A stretch of DNA of 64,000 nt from Krasilnikoviella flava. GTDB lineage: Bacteria; Actinomycetota; Actinomycetes; Actinomycetales; Cellulomonadaceae. Positions 54,116-62,326 of this stretch are shown in pieces. The position numbers were made by a program, and so were the translations under genes. Within the stretch, counting starts at the first letter, position 1; each line of letters begins with the position of its first letter. The notes beneath the pieces are model-generated. The model was not told the origin of the DNA. It searched no databases and was given only the letters and a program-made list of their open reading frames with translations. The stretch lies in NCBI RefSeq assembly GCF_900167525.1, contig NZ_FUZQ01000003.1:558001-622000 (forward strand), written 5' to 3'.

Positions 54116-54129
54116 TCGAAGGGAGCCGC

Positions 54130-55380
54130 ATGACCGTCGACGTCGTGGTCGTGGGAGCGGGCATCGTGGGTGCCGCGTGCGCCCGTGCGCTGGCCCGGCG
54201 CGGGCTCGCGGTGACCGTGCTCGACCGCCGGGGAGCCGCCTCGGGCACCACCGCCCACGGTGAGGGCAACCTCCTCGTCTCCGACAAGGAACCGGGCCCC
54301 GAGCTCGTGCTCGCGCAGCACGCGGCGCGGCGCTGGCCCTCCCTCGTCGCGGAGCTCGAGGACGAGCTGGGCAGCGACCGCCACGGGTTCCCGCCTCTCG
54401 AGTACGACCCCAAGGGCGGCCTCGTCGCCGCGACCACGGCCGCGGGCGCGCAGCCGCTGCGGGACTTCGCGGCCCGGCAGCGGGGCGCCGGGGTGGACGC
54501 GCGGGAGATCGACGTCGCGCACGCTCTCGAGCTCGAGCCCGCGCTCAACCCCGCGCTCACGGCCGCCGTCTGGTACCCGGAGGACGCGCAGGTGCAGCCG
54601 GTCGCCGCGGCCGAGGCGCTGCTCGCGTCCGCCCGGCGCGCCGGCGCCACGGTGCGCCCGGGCGTGGAGGTCGTGGGCGCCCTGCGCGACGGCGAGCGGC
54701 TCGTCGGGGTGCGGACCTCCGACGGCGACATCCCGGCGGCGGCCGTCGTGCTCGCCGCAGGGCCGTGGTCCGGCGTCGTCGCCGCGCGGCTCGGCGTGGG
54801 CCTGCCCGTGCGACCGCGGCGGGGGATGGTGCTGGTGACCACGCGGATGCCGCACGTCGTGCGGCACAAGGTGTACGACGGCGACTACGTGGGCGCCACC
54901 CAGTCCGGCGACGCGGCGCTGCAGACCTCGAGCGTGGTCGAGTCGACCGCCGCCGGCACGGTCCTCATCGGCTCCAGCCGCGAGCAGGTGGGCTTCGACG
55001 ACCGGCTGCGCGTCGCCGTGCTGCGGGAGATGGCCGCCCGCGCGGTCCGCCTGTTCCCGTTCCTCGCCGACGCGAGCGTCATGCGCACCTACCTGGGCTT
55101 CCGCCCCTACGTGCCCGACCACCTGCCGATCGTCGGCCCCGACCCGCGGACCCCCGGGCTGTGGGTCGCGACCGGCCACGAGGGCGCGGGCATCGGGCTG
55201 GGGCCCGTCAGCGGCGAGCTGCTCGCCGACCTGTTCACCGGCGCGGAGCCCGCGACCGATCCCGCGCCGTTCCGCGTCGACCGGCCGGCGGTGCTCGACG
55301 CCGCGCTCGACGAGCCGCACCCGTCCGAGTCCACGCCGTCCGAGAACACGCCGTCCGAGAACACCGGGGAGGCCTCATGA
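54130..55380 (+). CDS. Hydroxyproline dehydrogenase, DAO-type FAD subunit
   Basis: 416-residue flavoprotein of the D-amino-acid oxidase fold (HcnC/LhpB-like): VVVVGAGIVGAACARALARRG binds FAD at the N-terminus, and GLWVATGHEGAGIGLGPVSGELLADL is the C-terminal FAD motif. With the ferredoxin-like and NAD(P)-type FAD subunits encoded next it forms a membrane-linked D-hydroxyproline dehydrogenase that converts cis-4-hydroxy-D-proline to pyrroline-4-hydroxy-2-carboxylate. The tail has a Ser/Glu-rich repeat. Start ATG at 54130 follows GAAGGGAGCC; its stop overlaps the next start by four bases (ATGA). Confidence 0.88.
   Translation: MTVDVVVVGAGIVGAACARALARRGLAVTVLDRRGAASGTTAHGEGNLLVSDKEPGPELVLAQHAARRWPSLVAELEDELGSDRHGFPPLEYDPKGGLVAATTAAGAQPLRDFAARQRGAGVDAREIDVAHALELEPALNPALTAAVWYPEDAQVQPVAAAEALLASARRAGATVRPGVEVVGALRDGERLVGVRTSDGDIPAAAVVLAAGPWSGVVAARLGVGLPVRPRRGMVLVTTRMPHVVRHKVYDGDYVGATQSGDAALQTSSVVESTAAGTVLIGSSREQVGFDDRLRVAVLREMAARAVRLFPFLADASVMRTYLGFRPYVPDHLPIVGPDPRTPGLWVATGHEGAGIGLGPVSGELLADLFTGAEPATDPAPFRVDRPAVLDAALDEPHPSESTPSENTPSENTGEAS
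55321..55365 (+). repeat. 15-bp tandem repeat at 3' end of DAO-type subunit gene
   Basis: Three consecutive 15-base units beginning CCGTCCGAG at 55321, 55336 and 55351, encoding a repeated PSEST/PSENT tail. Likely a variable minisatellite without effect on the fold. Confidence 0.8.
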
Positions 55381-55676
55381 GCGCGACGTCGCAGGGCGCC
55401 GGACCGCGCCCGCTGACGATCACCCTGGACGGTCGGCCGTTCGCCGGCACCGAGGGTCAGACGATCGCGGGGATGCTGCTGGCCGCGCGGCGCCGGTCGT
55501 GGCGCACCACCAGCGTGGAGTCCGCGCCGCGGGGCGTGTTCTGCGGGATCGGGGTGTGCTTCGACTGCCTCGTCACCGTCAACGGCTCCCGGGACGTGCG
55601 GGCCTGCCTGCGGCGCGCGGCCGACGGGGACGTCGTCGAGACGCAGCACGACCCGCTGCCGGGGGTGACCTCGTGA
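55377..55676 (+). CDS. Hydroxyproline dehydrogenase, small 2Fe-2S subunit
   Basis: 99-residue ferredoxin-like subunit (Fer2_4, HcnA/LhpE-like). Cysteines C-x4-C-x2-C in FCGIGVCFDC, followed by a fourth in DVRACLRR, bind a 2Fe-2S cluster. Between the two flavin subunits in the operon, it passes electrons in the three-part dehydrogenase. Start overlaps the previous stop, and its stop overlaps the next start (GTGA), so the three subunits are translated together. Confidence 0.9.
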   Translation: MSATSQGAGPRPLTITLDGRPFAGTEGQTIAGMLLAARRRSWRTTSVESAPRGVFCGIGVCFDCLVTVNGSRDVRACLRRAADGDVVETQHDPLPGVTS

Positions 55677-57121
55677 GCCGCCGCACGGTGGTCGTGGTCG
55701 GAGCCGGGCCTGCCGGGCTGTCCGCGGCGCGCGCCGCGGCCCGCGCCGGCGCCGACGTGACCCTGCTCGACGCGTCGGACCAGGTGGGCGGGCAGTTCTG
55801 GCGGCACCGGGCGCTCCCGGGCGGCGGCACCGCGCCCGACGAGCCCACGTTCCATCACGGCTGGGGCACGTTCACGGCCCTGCGTGACGTCGTGGCCACG
55901 CACCCCCGCGTCACGCTGCTGACGTCGGCCCAGGTGTGGGCGCTCGAGCGGCTCGACGCCGGCGTGCGGCTGCGCGTGCTGGTCGGGCCGGCGGACGGCG
56001 CCGGCCGCGAGCACCTCACGCTGACCCCCGACGCGCTCGTGCTCGCCACGGGGGCGCACGACCGCACCCTGCCGTTCCCCGGCTGGCAGCTGCCCGGCGT
56101 CACCACGGCCGGCGCGGCCCAGGCCCTCGCCAAGGCCGAGCGCGTCGCCGTGGGGGACCGTGTCGTCGTCGCGGGGGCGGGCCCCTTCCTGCTGCCCGTC
56201 GCCTCGTCGCTGCTGCGCACCGGCGCGCGCGTGCTGTCGGTGCACGAGGCGGCGACGCCGGCGTCGATGGCCCGCGGCTGGGGCGCCCGGCCGGCCGGGC
56301 TGCTGGGCGCCGCGCACAAGGCGGGAGAGCTCGGCGGGTACGTCGGGACGCTCGCCCGCCACCGGGTGGCCTACCGTCTCGGCGAGGCGGTCGTCGCCGC
56401 CCGCGGGGACGGCCGGGTCGAGGAGGTGACGGTCGCCCGCGTGGACGCGCGGTGGTCGCCCGTGCCCGGCACCGAACGGACCGTCGCGGCCGACGCCGTG
56501 TGCGTCTCGCACGGCTTCACGCCGCGCCTCGAGCTCGCGGTCGCCGCCGCGTGCGCGATCTCGCCGGACCGCTTCGTCGTCGTGGACGACGAGCAGCGCA
56601 CCAGCGCGGCCGGCGTGTGGGCCGCGGGCGAGCTCACCGGCATCGGCGGGGCGGAGGCCGCGCTGGCCGAGGGCTGGGTGGCCGGGCACCACGCGGCGTC
56701 CGGGGCGCCCGACGATGCCGGCCTCGCCCGCGCGGCGCGGCGCCGCGCGCGGTCCGCCGACTTCGCGCGCCGGCTCGATGCCGCCCACGGCATCCGCGGC
56801 GGATGGACCTCCTGGCTGCGCGACGACACCCTCGTCTGCCGCTGCGAGGAGGTCGACGCCGGCACGCTGCGCGCCGCGGCGTGCGCCACCGGCTCGGCCG
56901 ACCTGCGCTCCGTGCGCCTCACCAGCCGCGCCGGGCTCGGCCCCTGCCAGGCGAGGATCTGCGGCCGCACGGTCGCGGAGCTCGTCGGGGCCACCGAGCC
57001 CGCGCCCGGTGGGGACACGGGTTCGGCGCCCGCCGTGCCCGACCGGCGGCCGCTCGTCGTGCCCGTCCGTCTCGGCGACCTCGCCACCCTGCCCGACGTG
57101 CCGGCGGCCGACGCCCCCTGA
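55673..57121 (+). CDS. Hydroxyproline dehydrogenase, FAD/NAD-type subunit
   Basis: 482-residue flavoprotein (HcnB/LhpF-like). FAD motif VVVVGAGPAGLSAARAAARAG at the N-terminus, ATG-type motif LVLATGAHDRTLPFPGW, a second dinucleotide motif VVVAGAGPFLLP, and a C-terminal BFD-like 2Fe-2S motif with cysteines in CRCEEVD and GLGPCQARICG. It completes the hydroxyproline dehydrogenase. GTG at 55673 overlaps the previous stop. Confidence 0.88.
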   Translation: MSRRTVVVVGAGPAGLSAARAAARAGADVTLLDASDQVGGQFWRHRALPGGGTAPDEPTFHHGWGTFTALRDVVATHPRVTLLTSAQVWALERLDAGVRLRVLVGPADGAGREHLTLTPDALVLATGAHDRTLPFPGWQLPGVTTAGAAQALAKAERVAVGDRVVVAGAGPFLLPVASSLLRTGARVLSVHEAATPASMARGWGARPAGLLGAAHKAGELGGYVGTLARHRVAYRLGEAVVAARGDGRVEEVTVARVDARWSPVPGTERTVAADAVCVSHGFTPRLELAVAAACAISPDRFVVVDDEQRTSAAGVWAAGELTGIGGAEAALAEGWVAGHHAASGAPDDAGLARAARRRARSADFARRLDAAHGIRGGWTSWLRDDTLVCRCEEVDAGTLRAAACATGSADLRSVRLTSRAGLGPCQARICGRTVAELVGATEPAPGGDTGSAPAVPDRRPLVVPVRLGDLATLPDVPAADAP

Positions 57122-57211
57122 CCTGACACCGACCCTCATCCCGACCCTCATCCCGACATCGACCCCTCGCGTCCCGAGTCCGGAGGCGCGTGAACCGAGA
57201 GGACACATCGC

Positions 57212-58129
57212 ATGAGCTCCCAGAAGATCGACCTGGGCGGCGTCGTCGTCGCGACGACGCTGCCGTTCACGCCCGACCCCGCGGCGCCCGCCGGGCTCGC
57301 CGTCGACTACGCCGGCTACGCCGCCCACGTGGACCACCTGATGAACGCCGGCTGCCGCGGCGTCGGGCCCAACGGCTCCCTGGGCGAGTACTCGTCCCTG
57401 ACGGACGAGGAGCGCCGCAAGGTCGTGCAGACCGCCGTCGAGACCGTCGCGGGCCGCGGCATCGTCATCGCCGGCGTGCACGGCGTGGGCTGGCACCAGG
57501 CCAAGCACTGGGCCGAGCTCGCGGCGGAGGACGGCGCCGACGCCGTCCTGCTGCTGCCGCCCACCATCTACCGCGCCAACCGCCGCGAGATCGTCGAGCA
57601 CTACAGCCGCGTCAACGAGGTGGGCCTGCCGATCATGGTCTACAACAACCCGTTCGACACGAAGGTCGACCTGACGCCCGACGTCGTCGCCGAGCTCGCG
57701 CAGCTCGAGAACGTCGTGGCCATCAAGGAGTTCTCCGGCGACGTGCGCCGGATCTCCGAGCTGCGCGAGGTGGCGGACATCGACGTCATCGCGGGAGCCG
57801 ACGACCTGCTCTTCGAGTCGCTGGTCATGGGCGCGACCGGCTGGTTCGCCGGGTACCCGAACGCCATCCCCGAGGTGGCCGTCGAGCTCTACGAGCTGGT
57901 GCGGGCCGGCAAGATCACCGAGGCGCGGGACCTGTACGAGAACGTGGTGGCCATGTTCCGCTGGGACTCGCGCACCGAGTTCGTGCAGGCCATCAAGCTG
58001 TCCACGCAGATCGCGGGGCGCCCGTTCGCCGTCGAGACCCGCCCGCCGCGCGGCCCGTTGTCCGCCGAGCAGGAGGCCACCGTGCGGCGGGACACCGAGA
58101 AGGCCCTCGCGTACATCGCCAACCGCTGA
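57212..58129 (+). CDS. Pyrroline-4-hydroxy-2-carboxylate deaminase (DapA family)
   Basis: 305-residue class I aldolase-type lyase of the DHDPS/NAL family. The Schiff-base lysine is K172 in VAIKEFSGD and the catalytic tyrosine is in MVYNNPFD. In hydroxyproline loci the DapA-family member (HypD/LhpC) deaminates and opens pyrroline-4-hydroxy-2-carboxylate to alpha-ketoglutarate semialdehyde and ammonia. This role rests on its place between the dehydrogenase and epimerase genes. The ATG at 57212 has GAGAGGAC upstream. A 90-base gap with a GACCCTCATCCC direct repeat precedes it. Confidence 0.9.
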   Translation: MSSQKIDLGGVVVATTLPFTPDPAAPAGLAVDYAGYAAHVDHLMNAGCRGVGPNGSLGEYSSLTDEERRKVVQTAVETVAGRGIVIAGVHGVGWHQAKHWAELAAEDGADAVLLLPPTIYRANRREIVEHYSRVNEVGLPIMVYNNPFDTKVDLTPDVVAELAQLENVVAIKEFSGDVRRISELREVADIDVIAGADDLLFESLVMGATGWFAGYPNAIPEVAVELYELVRAGKITEARDLYENVVAMFRWDSRTEFVQAIKLSTQIAGRPFAVETRPPRGPLSAEQEATVRRDTEKALAYIANR

Positions 58130-58167
58130 TCCTGTACACCGTCGCCGAGCCCACCCAGGAGACCACC

Positions 58168-59169
58168 ATGCGCTCGTCCCGGACGTTCACCGCCGTCGAC
58201 TCGCACACCGAGGGCATGCCCACCCGCGTCGTCACGTCCGGGCTGGGGGTCATCCCCGGCGCGACGATGAACGACAAGCGGCTGCACTTCATCGAGCACC
58301 TCGACGACGTGCGGAAGCTGCTCGTGAACGAGCCGCGCGGGCACGCCGCGATGAGCGGCGCCATCCTGCAGCCCTCGACCCGCGACGACTGCGACTGGGG
58401 CGTCGTGTACATCGAGGTCTCCGGCTGCCTGCCGATGTGCGGGCACGGCACCATCGGCGTCGCGACGGTGCTCGTCGAGACGGGCATGGTGACGGTGACC
58501 GAGCCGACGACCACCATCCGGCTGGACACCCCGGCCGGGGTGGTCGTCGCCCGGGTGGAGGTGCGCGACGGGCACGCCGAGTCGGTGACGATCGAGAACG
58601 TGCCGAGCTTCGTCGTGCGGCTCGACGACGAGGTGGACGTGCCCGGGCTCGGCACCGTGCCCTACTCGCTGGCGTTCGGCGGCAACTTCTACGCGATGGT
58701 CGACCTCGACGCCGTGCAGCTGCCGTTCGACCGCGCCCGGCAGCAGGACATCCTGACCGCGGGGCTCGCGATCATGGACGCGATCAACGCCACCGCGCCG
58801 CCGTCGCACCCCACGATCGCGGGCGTGGACCACTGCCACCACGTCGAGTTCATCGCGCCGGGTTCGACGGCGGAGCACTCCCGGCACGCGATGGCGATCC
58901 ACCCGGGGTGGTTCGACCGGTCGCCCTGCGGCACCGGCACGTCCGCGCGCATGGCGGAGCTCTGGCAGCGGGGCGAGCTGGCCCTGGGTGCCGACTTCGT
59001 CAACGAGTCCTTCATCGGCTCGCGGTTCGTGGGGCGGCTCGTCGGGGAGACCGAGGTCGCGGGGATCCCGGCCGTCCTGCCCACCGTCACCGGCCGCGCC
59101 TGGGTCACCGGGCTCGGCACCTACCTGCTCGACCCGAGCGACCCGTTCCCGACCGGCTTCCAGTTCTGA
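58168..59169 (+). CDS. 4-Hydroxyproline 2-epimerase (proline racemase family)
   Basis: 333-residue cofactor-independent racemase/epimerase. The two catalytic cysteines are C91 in MCGHGTIG and C254 in SPCGTGTSA, as in true 4-hydroxyproline epimerases rather than dehydratases. It would turn trans-4-hydroxy-L-proline into cis-4-hydroxy-D-proline, the substrate for the dehydrogenase. The ATG at 58168 follows AGGAGACCACC; in-frame upstream sequence is not needed. Confidence 0.93.
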   Translation: MRSSRTFTAVDSHTEGMPTRVVTSGLGVIPGATMNDKRLHFIEHLDDVRKLLVNEPRGHAAMSGAILQPSTRDDCDWGVVYIEVSGCLPMCGHGTIGVATVLVETGMVTVTEPTTTIRLDTPAGVVVARVEVRDGHAESVTIENVPSFVVRLDDEVDVPGLGTVPYSLAFGGNFYAMVDLDAVQLPFDRARQQDILTAGLAIMDAINATAPPSHPTIAGVDHCHHVEFIAPGSTAEHSRHAMAIHPGWFDRSPCGTGTSARMAELWQRGELALGADFVNESFIGSRFVGRLVGETEVAGIPAVLPTVTGRAWVTGLGTYLLDPSDPFPTGFQF

Positions 59170-59179
59170 GGTGCACACG

Positions 59180-60679
59180 ATGACGACCCCGACAGACTCC
59201 CCGACGACGACCGCCCCCGCGCAGCCGGAGGACGCGGCCCGCGCCGCTGCCGCGGCCGCACCCGTGCTCGCGGACCTCTCGCCGTCGACGCGGGCCGACG
59301 CGCTGCGTGCCGTCGCCGACTCGCTCGGTGCGCACGATGACGAGCTGGTCGGCCTCGCCGCCGGCGAGACCAGGCTGGCCGAGGCGCGGCTGCGCGGCGA
59401 GCTGAAGCGCACGCGGGTGCAGCTGCGGCTGTTCGCCCGCGTCGTGGAGTCCGGCGCGTACCTCGACGTGCGCCTGGACGCCGCCGACCCGGACTTCGTG
59501 CTCGGCCCGCGTCCCGACCTGCGCCGCACGCTGTGGCCGGTCGGCCCGGTGCTGGTCTTCGCGGCGAGCAACTTCCCGTTCGCGTTCTCCGTCCCGGGCG
59601 GCGACACGGCTGCTGCGCTCGCCGCCGGGTGCCCCGTGATCGTCAAGGCGCACCCCGGGCACCCGGCGCTGTCGCGGCGCGTCGCCGACCTCATGGTCGA
59701 GGCCCTCGCCGGCGCCGGCCTGCCCGCCGGCACGTTCGCCCTGGTCGAGGGCGACGACGCCGGCCGCGCGCTGCTGGCGCACCCCGCCGTCCGGGCGGCG
59801 GCGTTCACCGGCTCGACGCGCGTGGGCAGGCTGCTCGCCGACGCCGCTGCCGCCCGGCCGGATCCGATCCCGTTCTTCGGCGAGCTCGGGTCCCTCAACC
59901 CCGTGCTCGTGACCCCCGACGCGTTCGCCGAGCGGGGTGCGGAGATCGCCCGTGCCTGGGTGGGGTCGGTGAGCGGCTCGGCTGGGCAGCTCTGCACCAA
60001 GCCGGGCTTCCTGCTGGTGCCCGAGGGGCACGGCCTCGGGCCCGTCGTGGCCGACGCCGCCGCCGCCGTGCCCGAGCACGCGCTGCTCAACGCGCGCGTC
60101 GGCGTGGGCTACGTCGCGGGCCGGTCCGTCGTCCTCGGCACCCCCGGCGTCGCCGTGCTCGCCGCGGGTTCCGCAGAGACGGAGGATGACGGCGTCGTCC
60201 ACGCGACGCCGACGCTCGTCGAGACGGACCTCGCCACGCTCCGCGCCCACCGCGACACCGTCCTGGAGGAGGTGTTCGGCCCGTTCGCCGTGCTCGTCAC
60301 CTACCCGGAGGACACCGACCTCGGTGCCGTCGTCGCCGAGCTCTTCCCGGGCGAGCTCACCGCCACCGTGCACCGCGGGGCGGGCGAGGGGGCGCAGCTC
60401 GCGGGCCTGCTCGCCACGCTGGGGCGGCACGCCGGGCGGGTGCTCGTCGACGGCTGGCCCACCGGCGTCGCCGTCACCCCGGCGATGCAGCACGGCGGCC
60501 CGTGGCCGGCCACGACCAGTGACGCGACGTCGGTCGGCACCGCGGCGATCGGCCGGTTCCTGCGCGGCACCACGTACCAGGACGCCCCGCAGGACGCGTT
60601 GCCGGCGCCGTTGCAGGACGGTAACCCGTGGGGGGTGCCGCAGGCGCGGTCGGGTGTGGGAGAGTCTGCGCACTGGTAG
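59180..60679 (+). CDS. Alpha-ketoglutarate semialdehyde dehydrogenase
   Basis: 499-residue aldehyde dehydrogenase. Catalytic C272 in GQLCTKPG and general-base E235 in FFGELGSLNP are present; FAASNFPFAFSVPGGDTA is the cofactor-binding segment of the NADP-dependent KGSADH group. It finishes the pathway by oxidising alpha-ketoglutarate semialdehyde to 2-oxoglutarate. ATG at 59180 lies 10 bases after the epimerase stop, with GAGG just upstream; GTG at 59171 is an alternative. Last gene of the hydroxyproline operon. Confidence 0.92.
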   Translation: MTTPTDSPTTTAPAQPEDAARAAAAAAPVLADLSPSTRADALRAVADSLGAHDDELVGLAAGETRLAEARLRGELKRTRVQLRLFARVVESGAYLDVRLDAADPDFVLGPRPDLRRTLWPVGPVLVFAASNFPFAFSVPGGDTAAALAAGCPVIVKAHPGHPALSRRVADLMVEALAGAGLPAGTFALVEGDDAGRALLAHPAVRAAAFTGSTRVGRLLADAAAARPDPIPFFGELGSLNPVLVTPDAFAERGAEIARAWVGSVSGSAGQLCTKPGFLLVPEGHGLGPVVADAAAAVPEHALLNARVGVGYVAGRSVVLGTPGVAVLAAGSAETEDDGVVHATPTLVETDLATLRAHRDTVLEEVFGPFAVLVTYPEDTDLGAVVAELFPGELTATVHRGAGEGAQLAGLLATLGRHAGRVLVDGWPTGVAVTPAMQHGGPWPATTSDATSVGTAAIGRFLRGTTYQDAPQDALPAPLQDGNPWGVPQARSGVGESAHW

Positions 60680-60723
60680 GCAGCGAGGCCACGACCAGGC
60701 GCTTCACGGGGAGGACCGACCAC

Positions 60724-61380
60724 GTGCTCATTGCCGAAGAGCTGCTGCTCCTGGCCCACGACGACCTGCGCACGGCGCCGTCCCTGTTCGACGACGCGCC
60801 ATACCGGCTCGCCGGCGCGCTGCTCGTCGAGCTGGTGATCGCGGGCCGCGTCGCGCCGGCCCCCGGGGGCGACGGGCCGGTCGTGGTCCTGGACGGTGCG
60901 CCGACGGGGCGGGACGAGCTCGACCGCGTCCTGGACCTCGCCGCCGCGACGCCCCGGCACGCCGCCGAGCTCGTCGACCTCCTGGCGCGTCACGTGGAGC
61001 GCCCGCTGCTGGACGGGCTCGTCGACCGCGGGCTGCTGAGGCGGGAGGACCGTGCCGTCTGGGGCCTGCTCCGCAGCACGCGATGGCGCACGGTGGACGG
61101 GCCGGCGGTCGCCGCGCTGCGGCGCCGCGTCCACGGCGTGCTGCTCGACGGCGCCGCGCCCGGGGACCGGACCGCCGCGCTGCTCACCCTCGCCGAGGGG
61201 TCCGGCTGGCTCCGGCCGCGGGTCCCGCGCGAGCGCCGCCGGGAGGCGGACGCACGGATGCACGAGCTTGCGGCGACGTGGTGGCGCGGCAGCCCGGTCC
61301 GCGAGGCGGCGGGAGCTGTCGGTGCGGCGGTCGCCGCAGTCGTCAGCACGGTGACGCTGGTGCTTCCCACGGCCACCTGA
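60724..61380 (+). CDS. GPP34 (GOLPH3-like) family protein
   Basis: 218-residue GPP34-family protein. ALLVELVIAGRVAP and the helical body with GLLRREDRAVWGLLRSTRW match bacterial GOLPH3-like proteins, which are related to a eukaryotic PI4P-binding Golgi protein; the bacterial role is not known to me. LIAEELLLLAHDDL opens the domain. The hydrophobic end (AGAVGAAVAAVVSTVTLVL) may anchor it to the membrane. GTG at 60724 has GGGGAGGACC upstream. It follows the hydroxyproline operon but is probably unrelated. Confidence 0.85.
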   Translation: MLIAEELLLLAHDDLRTAPSLFDDAPYRLAGALLVELVIAGRVAPAPGGDGPVVVLDGAPTGRDELDRVLDLAAATPRHAAELVDLLARHVERPLLDGLVDRGLLRREDRAVWGLLRSTRWRTVDGPAVAALRRRVHGVLLDGAAPGDRTAALLTLAEGSGWLRPRVPRERRREADARMHELAATWWRGSPVREAAGAVGAAVAAVVSTVTLVLPTAT

Positions 61381-61398
61381 CGGAGGGCAGGGCGTCGG

Positions 61399-61740
61399 TC
61401 AGGCGCCGTCGAGCCGGTCGAGCAGCTCGACGGCGGCGCGGGCGTAGTCGCCGATCCACCGGTCGTGGAGGCGTTTGATCGGCAGCGGGGCGAGCGCGAG
61501 GTGGCGCTCCCGCCCGACCTTGCGCCCGGCGACGAGTTCGGCCCGCTCGAGCACGCGCAGGTGCTGCAGCACGGTGGTGCGGTCGAGCCCGGGGAACAGC
61601 GCGCAGAGCTCGCCGGTGGTGCGGGGGGACTCCTTGAGCGCGTCGAGCATGCGACGACGCACGGGCGCGGCCAGGGCCTTGAACACGAGATCGTCGTCCG
61701 ACTCCGCGTCGTCCGGTTCCCTGGTCGTCTTCTCGTTCAT
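61399..61740 (-). CDS. ArsR-family winged-helix regulator
   Basis: 113-residue ArsR-type regulator: winged HTH with FKALAAPVRRRMLDALKE, LCALFPGLDRTTVLQHLRVLERAELV and RKVGRERHLALAP. It lacks the usual metal-binding cysteines. It is head-to-head with an SRPBCC gene, a common pairing in actinobacteria in which ArsR controls the pair. The ATG at 61740 is leaderless: TAGTTT sits six bases away and there is no Shine-Dalgarno. Start codons of both genes lie in a mirror-like inverted repeat. Confidence 0.88.
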   Translation of the reverse strand: MNEKTTREPDDAESDDDLVFKALAAPVRRRMLDALKESPRTTGELCALFPGLDRTTVLQHLRVLERAELVAGRKVGRERHLALAPLPIKRLHDRWIGDYARAAVELLDRLDGA

Positions 61741-61768
61741 GTGATAAAACTACAACATGAACGAGAAG
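61729..61768. promoter_or_regulatory. Symmetrical divergent leaderless promoter of ArsR/SRPBCC
   Basis: A perfect 14-base inverted repeat (61729-61742 and 61755-61768) contains both start codons and 12 AT-rich bases between the arms. TAGTTT (61747-61752, minus) and TAAAAC (61745-61750, plus) each lie six bases from their ATG. Both proteins therefore begin MNEK. The gap between start codons is 16 bases, so one bound regulator would block both genes. Confidence 0.7.
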
Positions 61769-62233
61769 CAGGCACTTTCCGAGCTCACCTTCACGGTCTC
61801 GGGCCGCGTCTCGCGCCCGAGCCGAGACGTCTACGAGGCCATCGCGGACCCCGACCAGCTTTCCCGCTACTTCACCACCGGCGGCGCCCGCGGGCGTCTC
61901 GAGCCCGGGGCCGACGTGTCCTGGGACTTCGCCGACTTCCCCGGCCGCTTCCCCGTCACCGTCGTCGAGGCCACCCCGCCCCGCCGCATCGTCGTCCGGT
62001 GGGAGGGCACCGACACCGCCGACGGCTCGGCCGAGACCACGACGACGTTCGAGCTCGAGCCGCTCGACGACGACACCCGCACGCTCGTCACCATCACCGA
62101 GTCCTCCTGGGCCCTCACGCCGGGCGGCGCGAAGAACGCGTTCGGCAACTGCGAGGGCTGGACCGGCATGCTCACCGCGCTCAAGGCGTGGGTCGAGCAC
62201 GGCATCAACCTGCGCGAGGGCTTCTACCGGTAG
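61757..62233 (+). CDS. SRPBCC (AHSA1-like) domain protein
   Basis: 158-residue single-domain START/AHSA1-like protein (SRPBCC superfamily): SRDVYEAIADPDQLSRYFTTG, then a beta-sheet region with VSWDFADFPGRFPVTVVEATPPRRIVVRWEG and the C-terminal helix NCEGWTGMLTALKAWVEHG. These bind hydrophobic ligands; the ligand is unknown. It shares its promoter region with the ArsR gene and appears leaderless. Confidence 0.9.
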   Translation: MNEKQALSELTFTVSGRVSRPSRDVYEAIADPDQLSRYFTTGGARGRLEPGADVSWDFADFPGRFPVTVVEATPPRRIVVRWEGTDTADGSAETTTTFELEPLDDDTRTLVTITESSWALTPGGAKNAFGNCEGWTGMLTALKAWVEHGINLREGFYR

Positions 62234-62242
62234 GCCCGAGAC

Positions 62243-62312
62243 GCCGAACAGGCGGTCGGCACCGTGATCGCGGGCAGATGTCCCGGATCACGGTGTCGAC
62301 CGCCTGTTAGGC
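62243..62312. repeat. Palindromic element, GCCGAACAGGCGGT family, copy 2
   Basis: Inverted repeat with arms 62243-62269 and 62286-62312, 25 of 27 bases pairing. Its arm begins GCCGAACAGGCGGT like the element at 40678-40747. It lies between the convergent SRPBCC and FBP genes, so it may terminate both. Confidence 0.85.
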
Positions 62313-62326
62313 AGGGGCCAGGCGTC

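Noticed and set aside
61729-61768. Gene duplication, because both divergent proteins begin MNEK
   Set aside because: The identity is due to the palindrome over the start codons; the proteins differ entirely afterwards.
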